Shown here piece by piece: positions 48,335 through 60,706 of a DNA stretch of 64,000 nucleotides. A program made the translations under genes and the position numbers. Source of the DNA: Thamnaconus septentrionalis (lineage: Eukaryota; Chordata; Actinopteri; Tetraodontiformes; Monacanthidae). The notes below the pieces were generated by a model. It saw only the letters and a list, made by a program, of their open reading frames with translations, was not told the DNA's origin and searched no databases. Where the stretch lies: contig CM020501.1 in NCBI GenBank assembly GCA_009823395.1, positions 15,526,361 through 15,590,360 of the forward strand, written 5' to 3'. Position 1 is the stretch's first letter, and the number at the start of each line of letters is the position of its first letter.

Positions 48335-48718
48335 CAAGAGTTGAAGCTCACAGAGTGTAGTTTGGTTGACTTATTAAAACTCTGTTGGGGGATTTCTTAA
48401 AAATTGCCTTTTATTTGTAATGTAATGTTCTTGAAATGCATTCCAGTTTGGATGTGTTTCACTGCTCGTTGGTGTTTGTGTGCTATTGGCCTGTCAATAA
48501 GAGGCCGTTACTGACTGTCCCTTTAAAAGGGTAAGCATGTCCCCAGAGAAAGGTGTCTGCATGCAGGGTTGTGGGATTGTTGAGACATGTTGAGTCTCTG
48601 TCGAGAAAAAGGCCTGCATATTAAGATTGTCTGCAACAACAATAAAGCAAGCTGATAACTCAACAACAATGTATGGTAATTTTTTTTTTTTTAATTTGAC
48701 GAATACACTAACATTACA
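48335..48718 (+). mobile_element. LTR-like block followed by primer-binding-site-like sequence
   Basis: It is shared with 50025-50328 and absent from hAT copy A. It contains a TGTAGT-type start (near 48357) and an ACATTACA end, then CCGGTGTCAGAAGTG at 48719-48733. That sequence resembles the GGTGTCAGAAGTG primer-binding site of some Ty3/Gypsy-type elements. Boundaries are approximate. Confidence 0.4.
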
Positions 48719-49103
48719 CCGGTGTCAGAAGTGACCTGCTCGAACCGACGCCGGAGGGGAGGCTAATGGATATGGTCGCTAACGACTGCAGGTATGGATG
48801 TGAAAGTCAAGACAGAGAAAGGAGGAGAAGGTGGCAGTGGTGGGCCAGCTACGCCCTCTCTCCTGGCCTAAACTCACTTAGACAAGTACATTTTCCCACA
48901 AATATGATAATAAAGTCATTCTCCATTGTCTGTTCTTTTCACATTGTATAATATCCACTTGGTTCCATTGCTTCCATTGCTGTTAATTAGGGTATAGTTC
49001 TTATCCAATCAAATTTCAGCCAGCATGTGTTGTCATTGTTGTATCTTTTGACTGAATTTATTAAGTTTATTGATGGTGATAATATTTGATATGATTTTAT
49101 ATT

Positions 49104-49239
49104 TGCCCTGCGATAAACTGGCGACTTGTCCAGGGTGTCACCCTGCCTTCACCCTAAGACAGCTGGGATAGGCTCCAGCAGACCCCCGTGACCCTGAATT
49201 GGAATAAGCCGGCATAGAAGATGAATGAATGAATGAATG
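49104..49239 (+). mobile_element. Teleost LINE/SINE 3' tail, second copy
   Basis: Same core and GAAT-type tail as at 47104-47229 with few differences, here inside hAT-like copy C. Confidence 0.7.
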
Positions 49240-49635
49240 TTATATTTACAGAGTTAAAGTATAGTTAAAATAATTTAATTATTGTATAGTGGTTACTGTT
49301 ACTTGAATTGTCCACAAGAAGCCACCTAGAACTCCAACTCCCAGCAGGCTTAGCGCTAACAGGTCGGTAGCATATAAAGTGCGTTAATTACTCACCGGTG
49401 TATAATAATAGCTGAAAGAACGCCAACCAAAGGTTTACTGTGGTGGATTTCTATTTCTGTACCCGTTCTCTTGTTACCCTTTTTTCCTACATAAACGAGA
49501 AGTTCTTTGCATCAATACGTCCTCCTGAAATCTTTGAATTCAGAACATAGTTTAATCAACAGTCATGTTTTATGAAATCTGCCTTAGGTCAGCACAATCA
49601 ACATAGCAGGCTCCTGTTCGTTGTGAGTTAGCGGT

Positions 49636-49698
49636 TTCTCTTGGAGATTAATAAAGTATTCATCCATCTATCTATCATCTATCTATCTATCTATCTAC
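49636..49698 (+). repeat. Retroposon tail with (ATCT)n
   Basis: CTCTTGGAGATTAATAAAGT is followed by ATCC and ATCT units, a common 3' end of fish LINE copies. Confidence 0.7.
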
Positions 49699-50024
49699 CA
49701 GATCTCGAGTCTGCGATGCCAAAACCAGCTATTTGGCTTTACGCTGAACTTCACACACGCACGCATCGTGTGATTGGATACCTAACAGTCTGAGCTCAAA
49801 CAGACGATCCGGTTTTCTGTCTTAACAAACCCACGACGGCTGAAGGAGAAGACAAAGATTTAGCTGCTGAATCATCTGCAATTTATAATGTCAGTAACAT
49901 GCCATATTGGCGCAGCAGCTGCGCCAACATGTTCAATTGTTTAATAACTTAATAATTAGTTTCTTTTCTTGTCGTCTTGTTGGTCTCTCATACGGAAATG
50001 TGCAGTTTATTGGAATAGTTTGGA

Positions 50025-50328
50025 CAAGAGTTAAAGCTCACAGTGTAGTTTTGGTGGACTTGTTAAAACTATGTTGGGGAATCTCTTAAAATAGCCTTTT
50101 ACTTGTTATGTAACATTCTTGAAATGCGTTCCAGTTCGCATGCATTTCATTGTTCGTTGGTGTTTGCATGCGGTTGTCAGTTGTGTTGTGGGAGGTTTTG
50201 AGGTTGTTGAGACACGTTGAGTATCTGTCGAGTAACAGCCTGCATTTTAAGGTTACCTGTTACAACAAGAAGGTGAGTTGATAACTGAACAAAAACATCT
50301 GGTTATTGACGAAACACACCAACATTGC
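50025..50328 (+). mobile_element. LTR-like block, second copy
   Basis: Similar to 48335-48718 and inserted at the homologous position in hAT-like sequence. Unlike the first copy, it is followed directly by hAT-like right-half sequence, not by a primer-binding-site motif. This fits a solo LTR or the 3' LTR of a disrupted element. Confidence 0.4.
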
Positions 50329-51762
50329 AGTAAGTTTGACAGTATGAGTGGCCTTAGTTACTTAGTGCTAGTGGCCAAGCAGTTGAAGGTGGCAGATGAG
50401 ACAAAGACAAAGGAAAGCAGAGGGAGAATGTTTCTTTTTCTTGCTTTATTTTTTGTCATGTTCATGTGCATCCTGGTGGCCTCCCAGGTGAGCTCTGGCC
50501 AGCGACCGCCCTCAGACGGAATGACGGTGCCTTAAATAGGGTGCCACCAACTAACCACCTGGGAGAAACTAATCATCCACCCTAACAAAACCCCAAATAA
50601 ACAAACATATATTATTATCTCCCATAACATTTCATAGACCCTTAACATTAAACATAAATTCAAAATTACGACACCGCACATTTTTCCATGTAACGCAACT
50701 TTCCTACCGCGAAACCAACATACATGGCCGCACTGCCAAACAGTCACAGAATAAACAAAGTTCTCAATTTAAAACAAATGTGCAAATGCACAAATAATTA
50801 GTCTTAATTGTGAACTAAATTCTCCGGGAACTATGTTTTGCTCAGCTAGGTCCCCTATATGAAGGTGTGAGTGTGATTCGGTATAGATTCTTGAGCTATA
50901 GTGTCATATTGAGGGTATTATGAGGTATTTATTCATTTTGGATGGACAACATATATTTGATGGCTTACGTGTAAAATGCACAGGCCGCCACTGGTGTCAG
51001 GTAGGCTCGGGCCAAGCGCACGTTGTTATTTCTAGTGTTTGATGAACTGCATAAAGCCCATATCTTTCTGTACTTTGGCTTAAAGACGCAGCAAAATTAG
51101 GTGACAGTAAAGATGTCAGTTTTTATTTGTGTCTGCAAGTTGAGCTGGCACAAGCATTTAGGTTTCACTGGCACTCAGTAATCGATAGCCTCTGTGGCCC
51201 TGACTATTACATAACATAACACTACTTGGGTCTGAGCACTGCAGGATTCAAGAATGTTTGGATATCCAGTGATAATTAACTCAGAATTTTGGTTGTGTCC
51301 AATCAACTTGAGGGTTTAAAAAAATAACCTGAAATCTTCATGTTATTAGTTTTAAAAAGTACATGACACATATTTCTTTAGCTCAAATGCATTTTTTAAA
51401 ATAAAAACTTACAAATAACACCAGGTATACAATATACTGTGTGCATTCAAATCTACTTTAACTGAATACATTTCGCAAACAATGGAAATCTATTTTTTTT
51501 AATGTGGTTTTGATCTAGGAGACGCAACTATTGACTGCACATGAGCAATGACAGTACAGAGTTCAATTCAAATTCTTTTGAAAAACTTCCACCCCCTATC
51601 CACCCCTCTGTGCACCAGTCAGCGAGTGTTTATTTTCAGCCCGTCTCCGTGACACATCGTGAGTGTGCTTGTCTGATCTAACCAGCCTGTCTGCTGACAG
51701 CTGCTGAGAGACAATGTCTTTGGAAACGTCCCTCGTATCGACTCGAAATTGCACAAACACAA

Positions 51763-51771
51763 ACACACACG

Positions 51772-51817
<46 letters not shown>
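51763..51817. repeat. (CA)n microsatellite with CG interruption
   Basis: A CA array broken by a short (CG)n block at 51771-51780. Confidence 0.95.
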
Positions 51818-51821
<4 letters not shown>

Positions 51822-52043
51822 CAGTTACTAAATACTAATGTTGTGTGTATTATTTTTGTATTTTTCTTTAGCATTGCCTTCTTTGAAAATATAGAAATTC
51901 TAAAAGTATGTTTTTTTCGTTTGCTGACTAATTTACTTTAGTTGAATCAGACAGTGAGGAGCAGGCTAATTGAAAAGTTTGATAAGCTAGACTCTGAGCT
52001 GTACTACATGAAAATTTACTTTTACGACATTGAAGCACAGCAT

Positions 52044-52094
52044 GTGTCTTAGCTTTTTCACTGCATGTTGCTTGCAAACTCTTGACACACTAAC
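52044..52094. repeat. 51-bp direct repeat, copy 1
   Basis: Identical over 51 bases to 55476-55526. It starts GTGTCTTAGCTTTTTCACTG and ends GACACACTAAC. It is low in repeat-like features and matches no element I know. Confidence 0.9.
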
Positions 52095-52657
52095 AGTATA
52101 AAATAGTATAAAGTAGCAGTATAAAGATCCATCTTTAAAAAATACATGGATGTTACTCTTTAAGATAAAAATTGTACCAATCAAAAGAAAACTGCAGCAC
52201 AAAAAAGTCAATTTGTGACAGCAAGCTCAAATTGCGTAAGGGTAGTTCTGAAAATAAATAAATCGATAATAATAATAATAATTTAAAAAAACAAAACTCC
52301 CAGATATGACCTTGCTAAGATTAGACAGATTTTATTGTGCTCTGTGGGAAGTTTGTCTTGAACTTTTGTGGGCAGCGAAAACGTAAAACAGTAATCCCAC
52401 ATATCTCCAGACATCAGAAGACAGAAATCGAAGGCAAATCCGTTCACTGTCCTGACATAATGGAGGTCATGGGATGTGGAAAGGAAAGGGAAGGAGGACC
52501 TCCTCCTCCTCCTGCTCTTTTGCAAGCCTTACTTTCTGACTTTTCACGCTTTTTTTCCTACTTTTCTGTTCTTAGTATTTCTGTTAAAACTATGTTCTTA
52601 TCACCGCAAAATGATGCACAAGCCCACCAAACTCATCAAACAATCAAATCAAATCAA

Positions 52658-52661
<4 letters not shown>

Positions 52662-52704
<43 letters not shown>

Positions 52705-52751
52705 CATATATATATGGTATGTATATATGTCACCATATATATATATATATA
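52662..52751. repeat. (TA)n microsatellite, interrupted
   Basis: Three TA blocks separated by short CACC and GGTATG interruptions. Confidence 0.95.
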
Positions 52752-53279
52752 TTATTTATTTTTTAAGAAACTTCAATAGAACATATAGTCTGCAGACACA
52801 GTCATGCATTAGAGACATCATGGAAAAATACAATGAGCTCTCCCTCTCTGCTAGTGTGGCCACTGGGGAGCAGCTGGTTCTGTGCACCCACCACTGACGG
52901 ATAAACAGAGTTATAAAAATTTTTCATCTTCAAGTCTAATTATGGCGATAAGGCCCCAGTGTTATCTTCAGCTCCCCGCCATGCGCGTGCCTCGTTGCTT
53001 TTTCACCTACTTGGCACGGAACCTCCTTTGTGTATAACATGTCTGGCAAGCACCATAAACAGAGAGGTGGAACATTTCTTTCGCAGTCCCCAATAATTCA
53101 ACTGACTAGGGGTTTATGAGCATAATAGCCTCATAGAGGTTCACGCTCCAGCACATTGGTGTCACGCAATATTTCATGATGATATCAATACTAATAGCAC
53201 GACATCAGTGGATGAAAAAGCGTAGGATGTTCACAGAAGGGCAGGACTGCTGGGAGATTGTGCTGGGTAAAAGAACACT

Positions 53280-53880
53280 CAAGGCATTTTTAAGATAGGA
53301 TGGCTACTTGCCACAAAGGGCTTTGTAGGTGAGGCAAAGGACTTGAAAATCTATTCTGGATTTTACAGAGAGTCAGCATGGAAGAAATGTGATATCTCAT
53401 GCTCGGTCTATTTGGTCCTCGCACGACAGCAGTCTTTAGAGAGTTATTGCAGCAACCTACGAACAAAAAGTTGCATTAGTCAGATACGAAAGTTCATGAG
53501 TGCACTTCAGCTTTTAGTCGGTGTGTTATTTTATGATTAAAAAAATGATTTAAGATTACGTTTGGAGGCATACAGTAGGTGTGCACTTGTCCGCTGAGTG
53601 TCCAGTTGATGGACGTCCTCTGCAGTGCTGTTTTCTCTTTTAGAAATGAGAAAGCCGAGCAGCTGGAGGTCATTTTGAAGGACCAGGACAATGATGTTTG
53701 TGTTCTTTACAATTTTGGGACTGCTGCTAGAGGGCAAAGCAAGCTGTACAAGTACAAGTCAACTGAAGCTGTCTCTATTGAGACAGGAAATGTAAAGATT
53801 TCCTGTCCGTTACTATCAGGGGGCCAGAGACAATGACAGGAAACTAATTTAAATTTTCTGAATGAGTTTAAAAGAGAGGA
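53280..53880 (+). mobile_element. Degenerate retroposon-like fragment
   Basis: A GGCTTTGTAGGTGAGG, TTCTGGATTTTACAGAGAG and CAGCAACCTACGAAC order resembles an old repeat frequent in fish intergenic DNA. It is too decayed to place in a family. Confidence 0.35.
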
Positions 53881-55475
53881 AGAGAGTAGTAACTATTGGT
53901 ATGCCCTTTTATGAGCTTCCATTGTCATGATTGGAAATAGTTTGGTACAGTGAGATCATGTTGTGCATGTTCCTGGCTCTGCAGATTTAATCCAGTTGGT
54001 CCATTACTGCAATTGTCAAGGTTACTTGGGCTTAGGGGCTAAAGTCAACAGACAGTAAAACTGATGTCTGATGAGTGACCCTCAGACGGTGCTCATTCAG
54101 TTGATTACCAAGACAAATGCCCAGTGGATGGCACAGTAAGTCCACAAATAAACAAATGATCCAGTGGTTTTCAACTATGTTTGATTTATTCATGGTGTAC
54201 GTTCACTTAATTGGGCAGAAGTAGGCACAGAAGCAGAGACAGCCCCCAATGTCCACGTATAATTGAAAACACACTGCTCTAAATACTGACCTTTGCCAAG
54301 GTCACTAAATCTTCCGGAGCTGGACCTGCTTGTAAAGAACAAAACACATGCAAGAGCCAGGCAGGACCGCTGCCTCCTGTTGGGACAGTCGTTTGGAAAT
54401 ATTCACTGTAGACTAACATGTAAAGATTAAGATATATTTTAAAAATTAACAAAATAATATTCATTATATTTATTACTGCATTATTATTTCTTTAGTAAGT
54501 CCTGTTCTGCCAACCTGAGCCTTTTTAATTTTCATGGATGGCTGCATGAGTGGTTAAGGAATGTGTTATTGATGATTTTCACAAATGTATGCAATACAGG
54601 GCAGTGTATATATATGTCTTAAAAAAAAAAAAAAAAAAGGGCTCCCTCCTGTGTTTAAGCTATGCATAAATTCTTCAAACCCGCACTGACAATCCAGTCT
54701 GACAAGCTGCTTGGAACCATTCCTGTCTTTTTCTATTGTCTCCATCAGAGACCATGAACTTGAGGATACATACCTTTTTTTTCTCGATTTTTGTGCAGAT
54801 TATTCTCTGAGGCGAGCAACAAAGATCCACTCGTCTGCCAACAGTAACACTTTGAGGAACGCCTATGCACAAAGTTGTCTGCTTCCACTTAAAGAATGAG
54901 ATATTAGTTCAGGAATTCTTTTGTTGCTTGACTCTTTTTGCTCCTCGGTTTCTGATTTCACAATCTCTCCATCAAGTCGATTTATGGTCAACACGCAGCT
55001 GAGGACGATGATTTATTTTGTTCCTTGTGTTCTTGTTTGTTATTTCACCTTGTTCTGTGGAGTTTTTTGTGGTCGACCCGTATACAGTATGCTGTAAAGA
55101 CTGACAGCTGAGGGACTTTGTCATCTTTCTATGCCTCTTTGCAGAGGCAAGAGTTCTCACATTCTCCGGTTCACTCCAAGGTGGAACGGTTTCATCTTTT
55201 CCCACCACCGTGTGAATATGGTAAAGCTGTCAGAACCCATTCATGGCAAGGCCCCATGTGACAAACTGCAGGCACGTCACTGAAGTTCGCCCGTGCCATG
55301 CCATCTTCATGGCATTCTACTTGATCAAAGCAGACTTTGATCCTCTTATTTCACATTTAAATGTGTTTGAGACGCGCTCTCCGCGCTCATTCCTTTCGAG
55401 CCTCAGATTTTTATCATGCTTTTATAAAAGGCAGTCAGCGGCCCTCCTCCACCTGAGCTGACTCTGTCCTCGCAC

Positions 55476-55526
55476 GTGTCTTAGCTTTTTCACTGCATGT
55501 TGCTTGCAAACTCTTGACACACTAAC
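55476..55526. repeat. 51-bp direct repeat, copy 2
   Basis: Exact copy of 52044-52094, 3.4 kb away; flanks on both sides differ. Confidence 0.9.
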
Positions 55527-55688
55527 CTCTGTGGAGGGAACAAGGGAAGCTTTGTGGAGCTTCCACGAGGAAGTAGGCCGTGCTATGAGCCCACGCTTGC
55601 AAAACGGCTGGAGAGAGAGAGAGAGAAAAAAGAAAGACAGGGACCGCTTAGAGAGATTTTTTTTTTCTTCCCCTCCATGGGTTTGCAG

Positions 55689-55750
55689 ACGTGTGACAAC
55701 CCCAAAGGCATCTGTGACGCCAGCTGTACAGTCACTGTGAAGTGCGGCAG
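55689..55750 (+). other. Exon-like segment of unknown gene
   Basis: A 62-nt segment is bounded by a good acceptor (a T/C tract ending TTTGCAG) and a near-consensus donor (GGCAG/GTAAGT). One frame encodes TCDNPKGICDASCTVTVKCG, with four cysteines. It is not recognised as any family. It may be a 5' UTR exon of the second slc5a7-like gene 5 kb downstream, or simply chance. Confidence 0.25.
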
Positions 55751-58700
55751 GTAAGTGAGAGATTGAGTGTCAGTGAGTTACTTCTAGGAACAGGACAGAA
55801 GAAAGGGTGAATTAACAGTTTTGAAAAAGCAAATTCGTAAAGAAAATACTTAGCTCAACTGGGTGAGTGACACATGAGACAAAAAAAAAAGAAAAAGATA
55901 AAGAAGTTAAAAAAAAAAAAAATCTGCAACAACATATCATGTATTGACAATATCACAATATAATATTACATAATAATAACAACACAGACACCTTCAGCAT
56001 GATGAGAAACAGGAAAAGGGTAGCCGCTCTGGCCGCACCGATGACATCACTGTCGTCACTCAGAGCAGAGCAGAGCTCCGCCGCACACTCATAACACCGC
56101 TGATTGGCTGCAGCGTCCCCACCGTCGCCGTCCACCAGCAGGTGGCAGAGGTGGTACCTCCTGTCTCCTTTGTATCCTGTCAGACCCCTCCCACCCTGAG
56201 ATGTCTTAAAACCAGGGGGGCTGCTCCATCTAATTCTAGAGAGTTCCAGCCCTGCTCATTGAATCGGCCTCAGTTGCCGTGAATCAGTTCTGACTCCTGT
56301 CTGTCTTCACACTTGGAACCAAAATCCTTTCTGGGGAAAAAAGAAAGAAAAGATTTTCCTCTAGAGCTTTTGGCCTCAGTGTAAGTGACTGAAGACGGCC
56401 GTGTTTCTTTGTCTTGCCTTCCATCTCTTGGCAGCCTCTTTCTCTCGCTGGTACTGTGGATAAGTGCCACTTGCATCTTTCTGCTGCTGGACCGAACTGT
56501 GTCATTTGGCCTCTTCTCTCCTGAGAACAGCCTCTGTTTCTTCTGCACACCATCACTAAGACCTGACGTGCTTTTAACCTTAGGTATGTATTGCATTTCC
56601 ACCCCATCTTTTGCACTACATCTGTTTGTTTTTTGTTTTGTTTTGTTTTTTCTTTTGCCATGATGGAATTTCCCGAATGTAAATATCTGATATGTAGCGT
56701 TCACTGGTGTGTGTTTTTCTCTCTCTCCCCCCGGTGAACCTTATTAGCGCTGATACTGAGAGAGGTTCCATGCACGAACTAGAAATAGAACTTGAGGGGC
56801 TTTGCTGTTTGGCCAAGTGGGCTCATCTTGTTTGCATTCAGCTACTACAGCTGCTTTAGGTTTATTTTATGTAATGCACAGCATTGCTTTTGATAAGCTT
56901 TCACTTTGCATTGTGGTTGACTGTGTGGAGACACTGTGGCTCTAACTATGGTCACACTTTGAATCTCTCCTTCATTCTAATATGCACCTGGCCATAGTAT
57001 GCCAACATGATTTTTTTTATTAGATGTGTGCTTATGAATTTTCCAGAAATTTATTTTTTGATGGTGAATTTCTTTTAGAATGTATTAGAAATTGTCATAT
57101 ATTTGAAATGTCTCTGCAAATGTAGTTAATGTGGTTTGATGGTTTTCAATATTGGTTTATTTGTGGTTAGGAGGTAATGATTAAACGTTGGTTGAGATTT
57201 TTAAAGCACATTGGCGTAAAACTCTTTTGGTTTTGCCTCTGTCGCCATAAATGACCGTTTCGTTTATTTTTTCAACCCCTGATTAGTCAAGTCATCCGTG
57301 CTTCTTCTCTTATCACCTCTGCTGAGTGAGTGACGAGTAAGGCAGTGTTCTCTGGGAAACTTGGCTGAATGACTGTTATCATACCTGCCGGGCAACTTTG
57401 TGCCCCATGCCTGAATAACTTTGAGGCATTTGGTTATCTGTGCTGTAGAGCTACTGTCTAATGTAACTAAATGCATCTTTTTACCCCAGCTCAATTTCTG
57501 TACTCAGACTTGTTCAGTGCTGAAAAATGCTCACAGGTAGTTGTCAGTAACCAGTGATCGCTCATGTCTGATTTATAAGGGCATAAACTGTGCACACTGA
57601 ACATTTTAACAATGGACAATAGGTAGCTCATTATCCCTCTGGGAGGTCCTTCACTTTCTGTTCTCTGCATAAGCAAAAAGAAAAAAAATTTGTACAGTGT
57701 AGAGAGATCACATTACTCTACCACATGAAGTCGGATAACCCGTGGCTTTCTTTACATGCATTTTCATTAGCTGGCTTGTACTCAGGCTTCCTGCAAGTCG
57801 CAGGTGATAAAGTCAGCAAACACTCCACATCACCAGATTACAGGAGGCAGAGAAGAAGATGAGGTGGGAGGGCAAACAGACTTCTAGCTGCAGGAAAACG
57901 CTTAATGGAAAAGTACTGAGCGGCAGAGACTGGGGTGGAGAGGGTTGCTATGTAGGTGTGCGTGTGTGTGTGCTTGCATATGTATGCATGTGTGTGTGTG
58001 TGTGTGTGTGTGTAAGGGAAGTGGGATGGCGTTGAGTATTCCAAGAGAGTGCTACCTCCTCAGTTTGGACGCACTCCATCATTTGTATTTGACAGATTAC
58101 TGCATGAAATTTATAACGGATATAGAAGGCATTCATGTCCAAAGATATCCTGCTCTTCGATAACATTAAGTCATCTGCAAAGAGAGTCATCTTTGGCTGG
58201 AGTCTCAACTGTCCCAACATAAAGTGCTGCCACTGATATGTTTATACAGACTGTAACTACAGCAAAAGTAACCAGAGTTTTCATTCTGATGAACATTATA
58301 ATACAAATGGCAGCTGCATGTCTGTACTCACTTCAGTTGTGTCTGCAGAGCAAGTTGAATAAAAACATGTATTGTTTTATCAGTATGTTTTGCCCAACTT
58401 TTTTTTTTAAGTAGCACATTTACAGGTCTGAACTCTAATAAATTGTTATTTATTATATTATTTCCCCATTGGCTTATACCACATAGAGAAAACATATTTA
58501 AAACATGATGCTGTTGTAATTTTACTCAACCCAAATACTCAATGTATTGAAGAAATCTTCAGACATGTTGACCACTTGCTTGTGTGGATGTTACAGCTGT
58601 GCCTCCATTCTATGCGTCCTTTACGCACTGAGGAATGACAAAATGATGACTGAGCGCACTGCTGTAGCCAACAATATACCCAAAGAAAGACCTGTGTTTT

Positions 58701-60681
58701 GACCAAAAGATGGTGGATATTATATACGTCAACAGTTTCTATTCTGCGGTTGTTCTGCATTTAGCCACACCCTTTGCTCCTGTGGTTGCAAATGACTCGC
58801 TAAAGATGTGGTTAGACTTTAATTTACTGGAGCATACATAAGCAAAGAAATTCCAACTGGCAACTTTTTATTTGTTAGTTTTAAGGTTTAAGGTTTTTTG
58901 TTTTTTTTACACCGAGTTTATTTAAATCCCCCTGCCCCCCAGGCCCCACACCCACTCCATCTTGGACGTAGTAAACCACCAGGCAGGGAGGCAAACATCT
59001 GCTTGAAACCACCGTGAATGGTTCTCATTAATGAAACCACTTTCATTTTATAAAGCCACACCAAACCTTGTGGAGCGTATTTAAGGTGTTTATAGTATTC
59101 TGAGCCTTATTCTGCAAAGTGGTTTGCATTATCTACTCCCAGGGTTTAGTCGCCACCCCACCTCCCATTTCCTGCTCTTCTTCACAAACTGCACTGCTGT
59201 CATATATAGGCGTTCCTTGCATTGTGCGAGCCAATATGGTATGATTTAGAATATCTCTGTTCTATATTTCAATATGAGAAGTTCTGCTTTAACTCCGAAA
59301 TGTTTGGTATGTGGCGGCAAGGCGGGTCAGTTGCCTCGGTGTGCACTGAGAGAGCCAAGCAACACATGGGCCACGTGAGTGAGCTCAAGGATTTTCATGA
59401 CTTTCCTGCAGGGCCAGACACTTCAGCGCCCCTGTCTGTCACTCCCCTCCTCTGCAGCAATGTGCCTCCTCGTAAACTCAAAGGCACACACAAGCTTCAC
59501 CCAAAGGCCACATTTCGCGCCGTCCAGTCCTTTCACAAACATTTCCTTCTCTTCCTCTTCCAACTCTCCCAAGGGTATATACAAGCATTCTTTCTTTTGT
59601 GAGACTTACAATCCAGATCAGAGTGTACCGTATGTACCATATGTTTTTCATCCCTATACTGGGCGGAGGCTCTGCGCATGTTGTCTTTGCCTTGTTGGGG
59701 TTTTTCTCCCTCACCGCGACACTTAAAAGTTTGTTCATGATAATGAGTTTCTATCTGCAATAAAGGAAAATGTTATCAGGAAAATGCTATACTGTGATAT
59801 ATAATGCTGGTAGAACGCTGTCTTGTCCTTCCCCTCCCCTGGATCCTACCAAACACATATATCGTTGTAATCTATATCAGCCATGTTAATGTGCAGAAAA
59901 GTGAGCGCAAGTAGGTGCAAACCAGCAGTTAAATATATGATCTCAGTCAAAGGCTTCTCACACTTCAAATCCTTTCTTTAGAAAAACCATCTGTCTGGTG
60001 CGTAGTTGTTGTTGCGCCCTCTCTCTCTCGGTCCTTCTCCCTCTCTCTGTCTCTCTTATGCACACTCACACACACACATGCACGCACACGCACACACACC
60101 TGTTCACACACTAACGTGGCTCTTGAGTTGTGTTCACTTCTCGATGTTTGGGGTCGAAACTCAAGCCTCCCAACCACTGAAGACGGGGGGACACATCTGT
60201 CCGCCATCTTTGTCAGTGCTGCCAAGTAATTATGGTGAGACCACGTTCGATTCCCCGACTCTCCATTTTCCCATCCCTCACTCCTCCACCTTTTTGTTTA
60301 CCCCTCCCTCCTCCTCCACTCCAGCTCTTCTCCCTACCTTGTCTCACTGTCTGAAGCCAAGCAGATCCAAACCATCCAAGATGATGCTGCTGCTCCTATC
60401 TTTTTGGCCTCTTCTTGCCTTTATTCATTTTCTACAAGAGTGTCTCTTCCACTTCACTCGCCATTTGAATTCATGCTTTTTTCTGTTATCATTTATTTGG
60501 GCTTGATAGCTTTTGCGCATGATAAATGTACCTTATTTTGGTTCAAGATGAGAATGAATTTGTGTAAACTTGCCCCACTTGACCCCGCTGCCCCCAATCC
60601 TCTAAGTTTTACAATTAGAATGATGTTTTGGCTTTCTTTTTTGGCACTTCAAATGTTCATGTTCATGTCTTCTCTCAACAG
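55751..60681. other. Intergenic sequence and 5' flank of slc5a7-like copy 2
   Basis: No clear coding exon. It contains a (GT)n array at 57953-58014 and CA/CT tracts at 60022-60105. The right end is an intron, because an acceptor (CTCAACAG) at 60681 precedes the start-codon exon of copy 2. Confidence 0.5.
57953..58014. repeat. (GT)n microsatellite, interrupted
   Basis: Two GT blocks separated by TTGCATATGTATGCAT-like sequence. Confidence 0.9.
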
Positions 60682-60706
60682 AAAGAGCAACCAGGAGTAG
60701 CTCAGG

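Larger units (their letters stand above)
48835..50364. mobile_element. hAT-like element copy C (left end and body)
   Basis: Begins CAGTGGTGGGCCAGCTAC and aligns with copies A and B over the left half, then carries a LINE tail and an LTR-like block. The 8-mer before it (GAAGGTGG, 48827-48834) recurs at 50382-50389, but no matching right inverted repeat sits next to that second copy. It could be a nested insertion or the product of recombination. Confidence 0.5.
47436..50993. mobile_element. Composite hAT-like element containing nested insertions
   Basis: Left end CAGTGGTGGGCCGCC and right end GGCCGCCACTG are inverted repeats. They are flanked by 8-mers GTCTCAGG (47428-47435) and GTGTCAGG (50994-51001), 7 of 8 identical, so they look like the two ends of one insertion. 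Inside are a MITE (47931-48249), LTR-like blocks (about 48335-48718 and 50025-50328), a second hAT left end at 48835, a LINE tail (49104-49239), an ATCT array, and an unclassified insert at about 50365-50800. The order of insertion is not resolved. Confidence 0.65.
51002..55475. other. Intergenic sequence between the two slc5a7-like genes, left part
   Basis: No gene recognised. It holds the (CA)n array at 51763-51817, a (TA)n array at 52662-52751, one copy of a 51-bp direct repeat (52044-52094), and a degenerate retroposon-like stretch at about 53280-53880. The reading frame at 53579-53836 lies in that stretch. Confidence 0.5.

Noticed and set aside
53579..53836. 85-residue open frame
   Set aside because: It lies in a degenerate retroposon-like stretch, has no splice context and matches no family.
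60231..60265. tRNA-like B-box sequence GTTCGATTCC
   Set aside because: No matching A-box or cloverleaf arms upstream.
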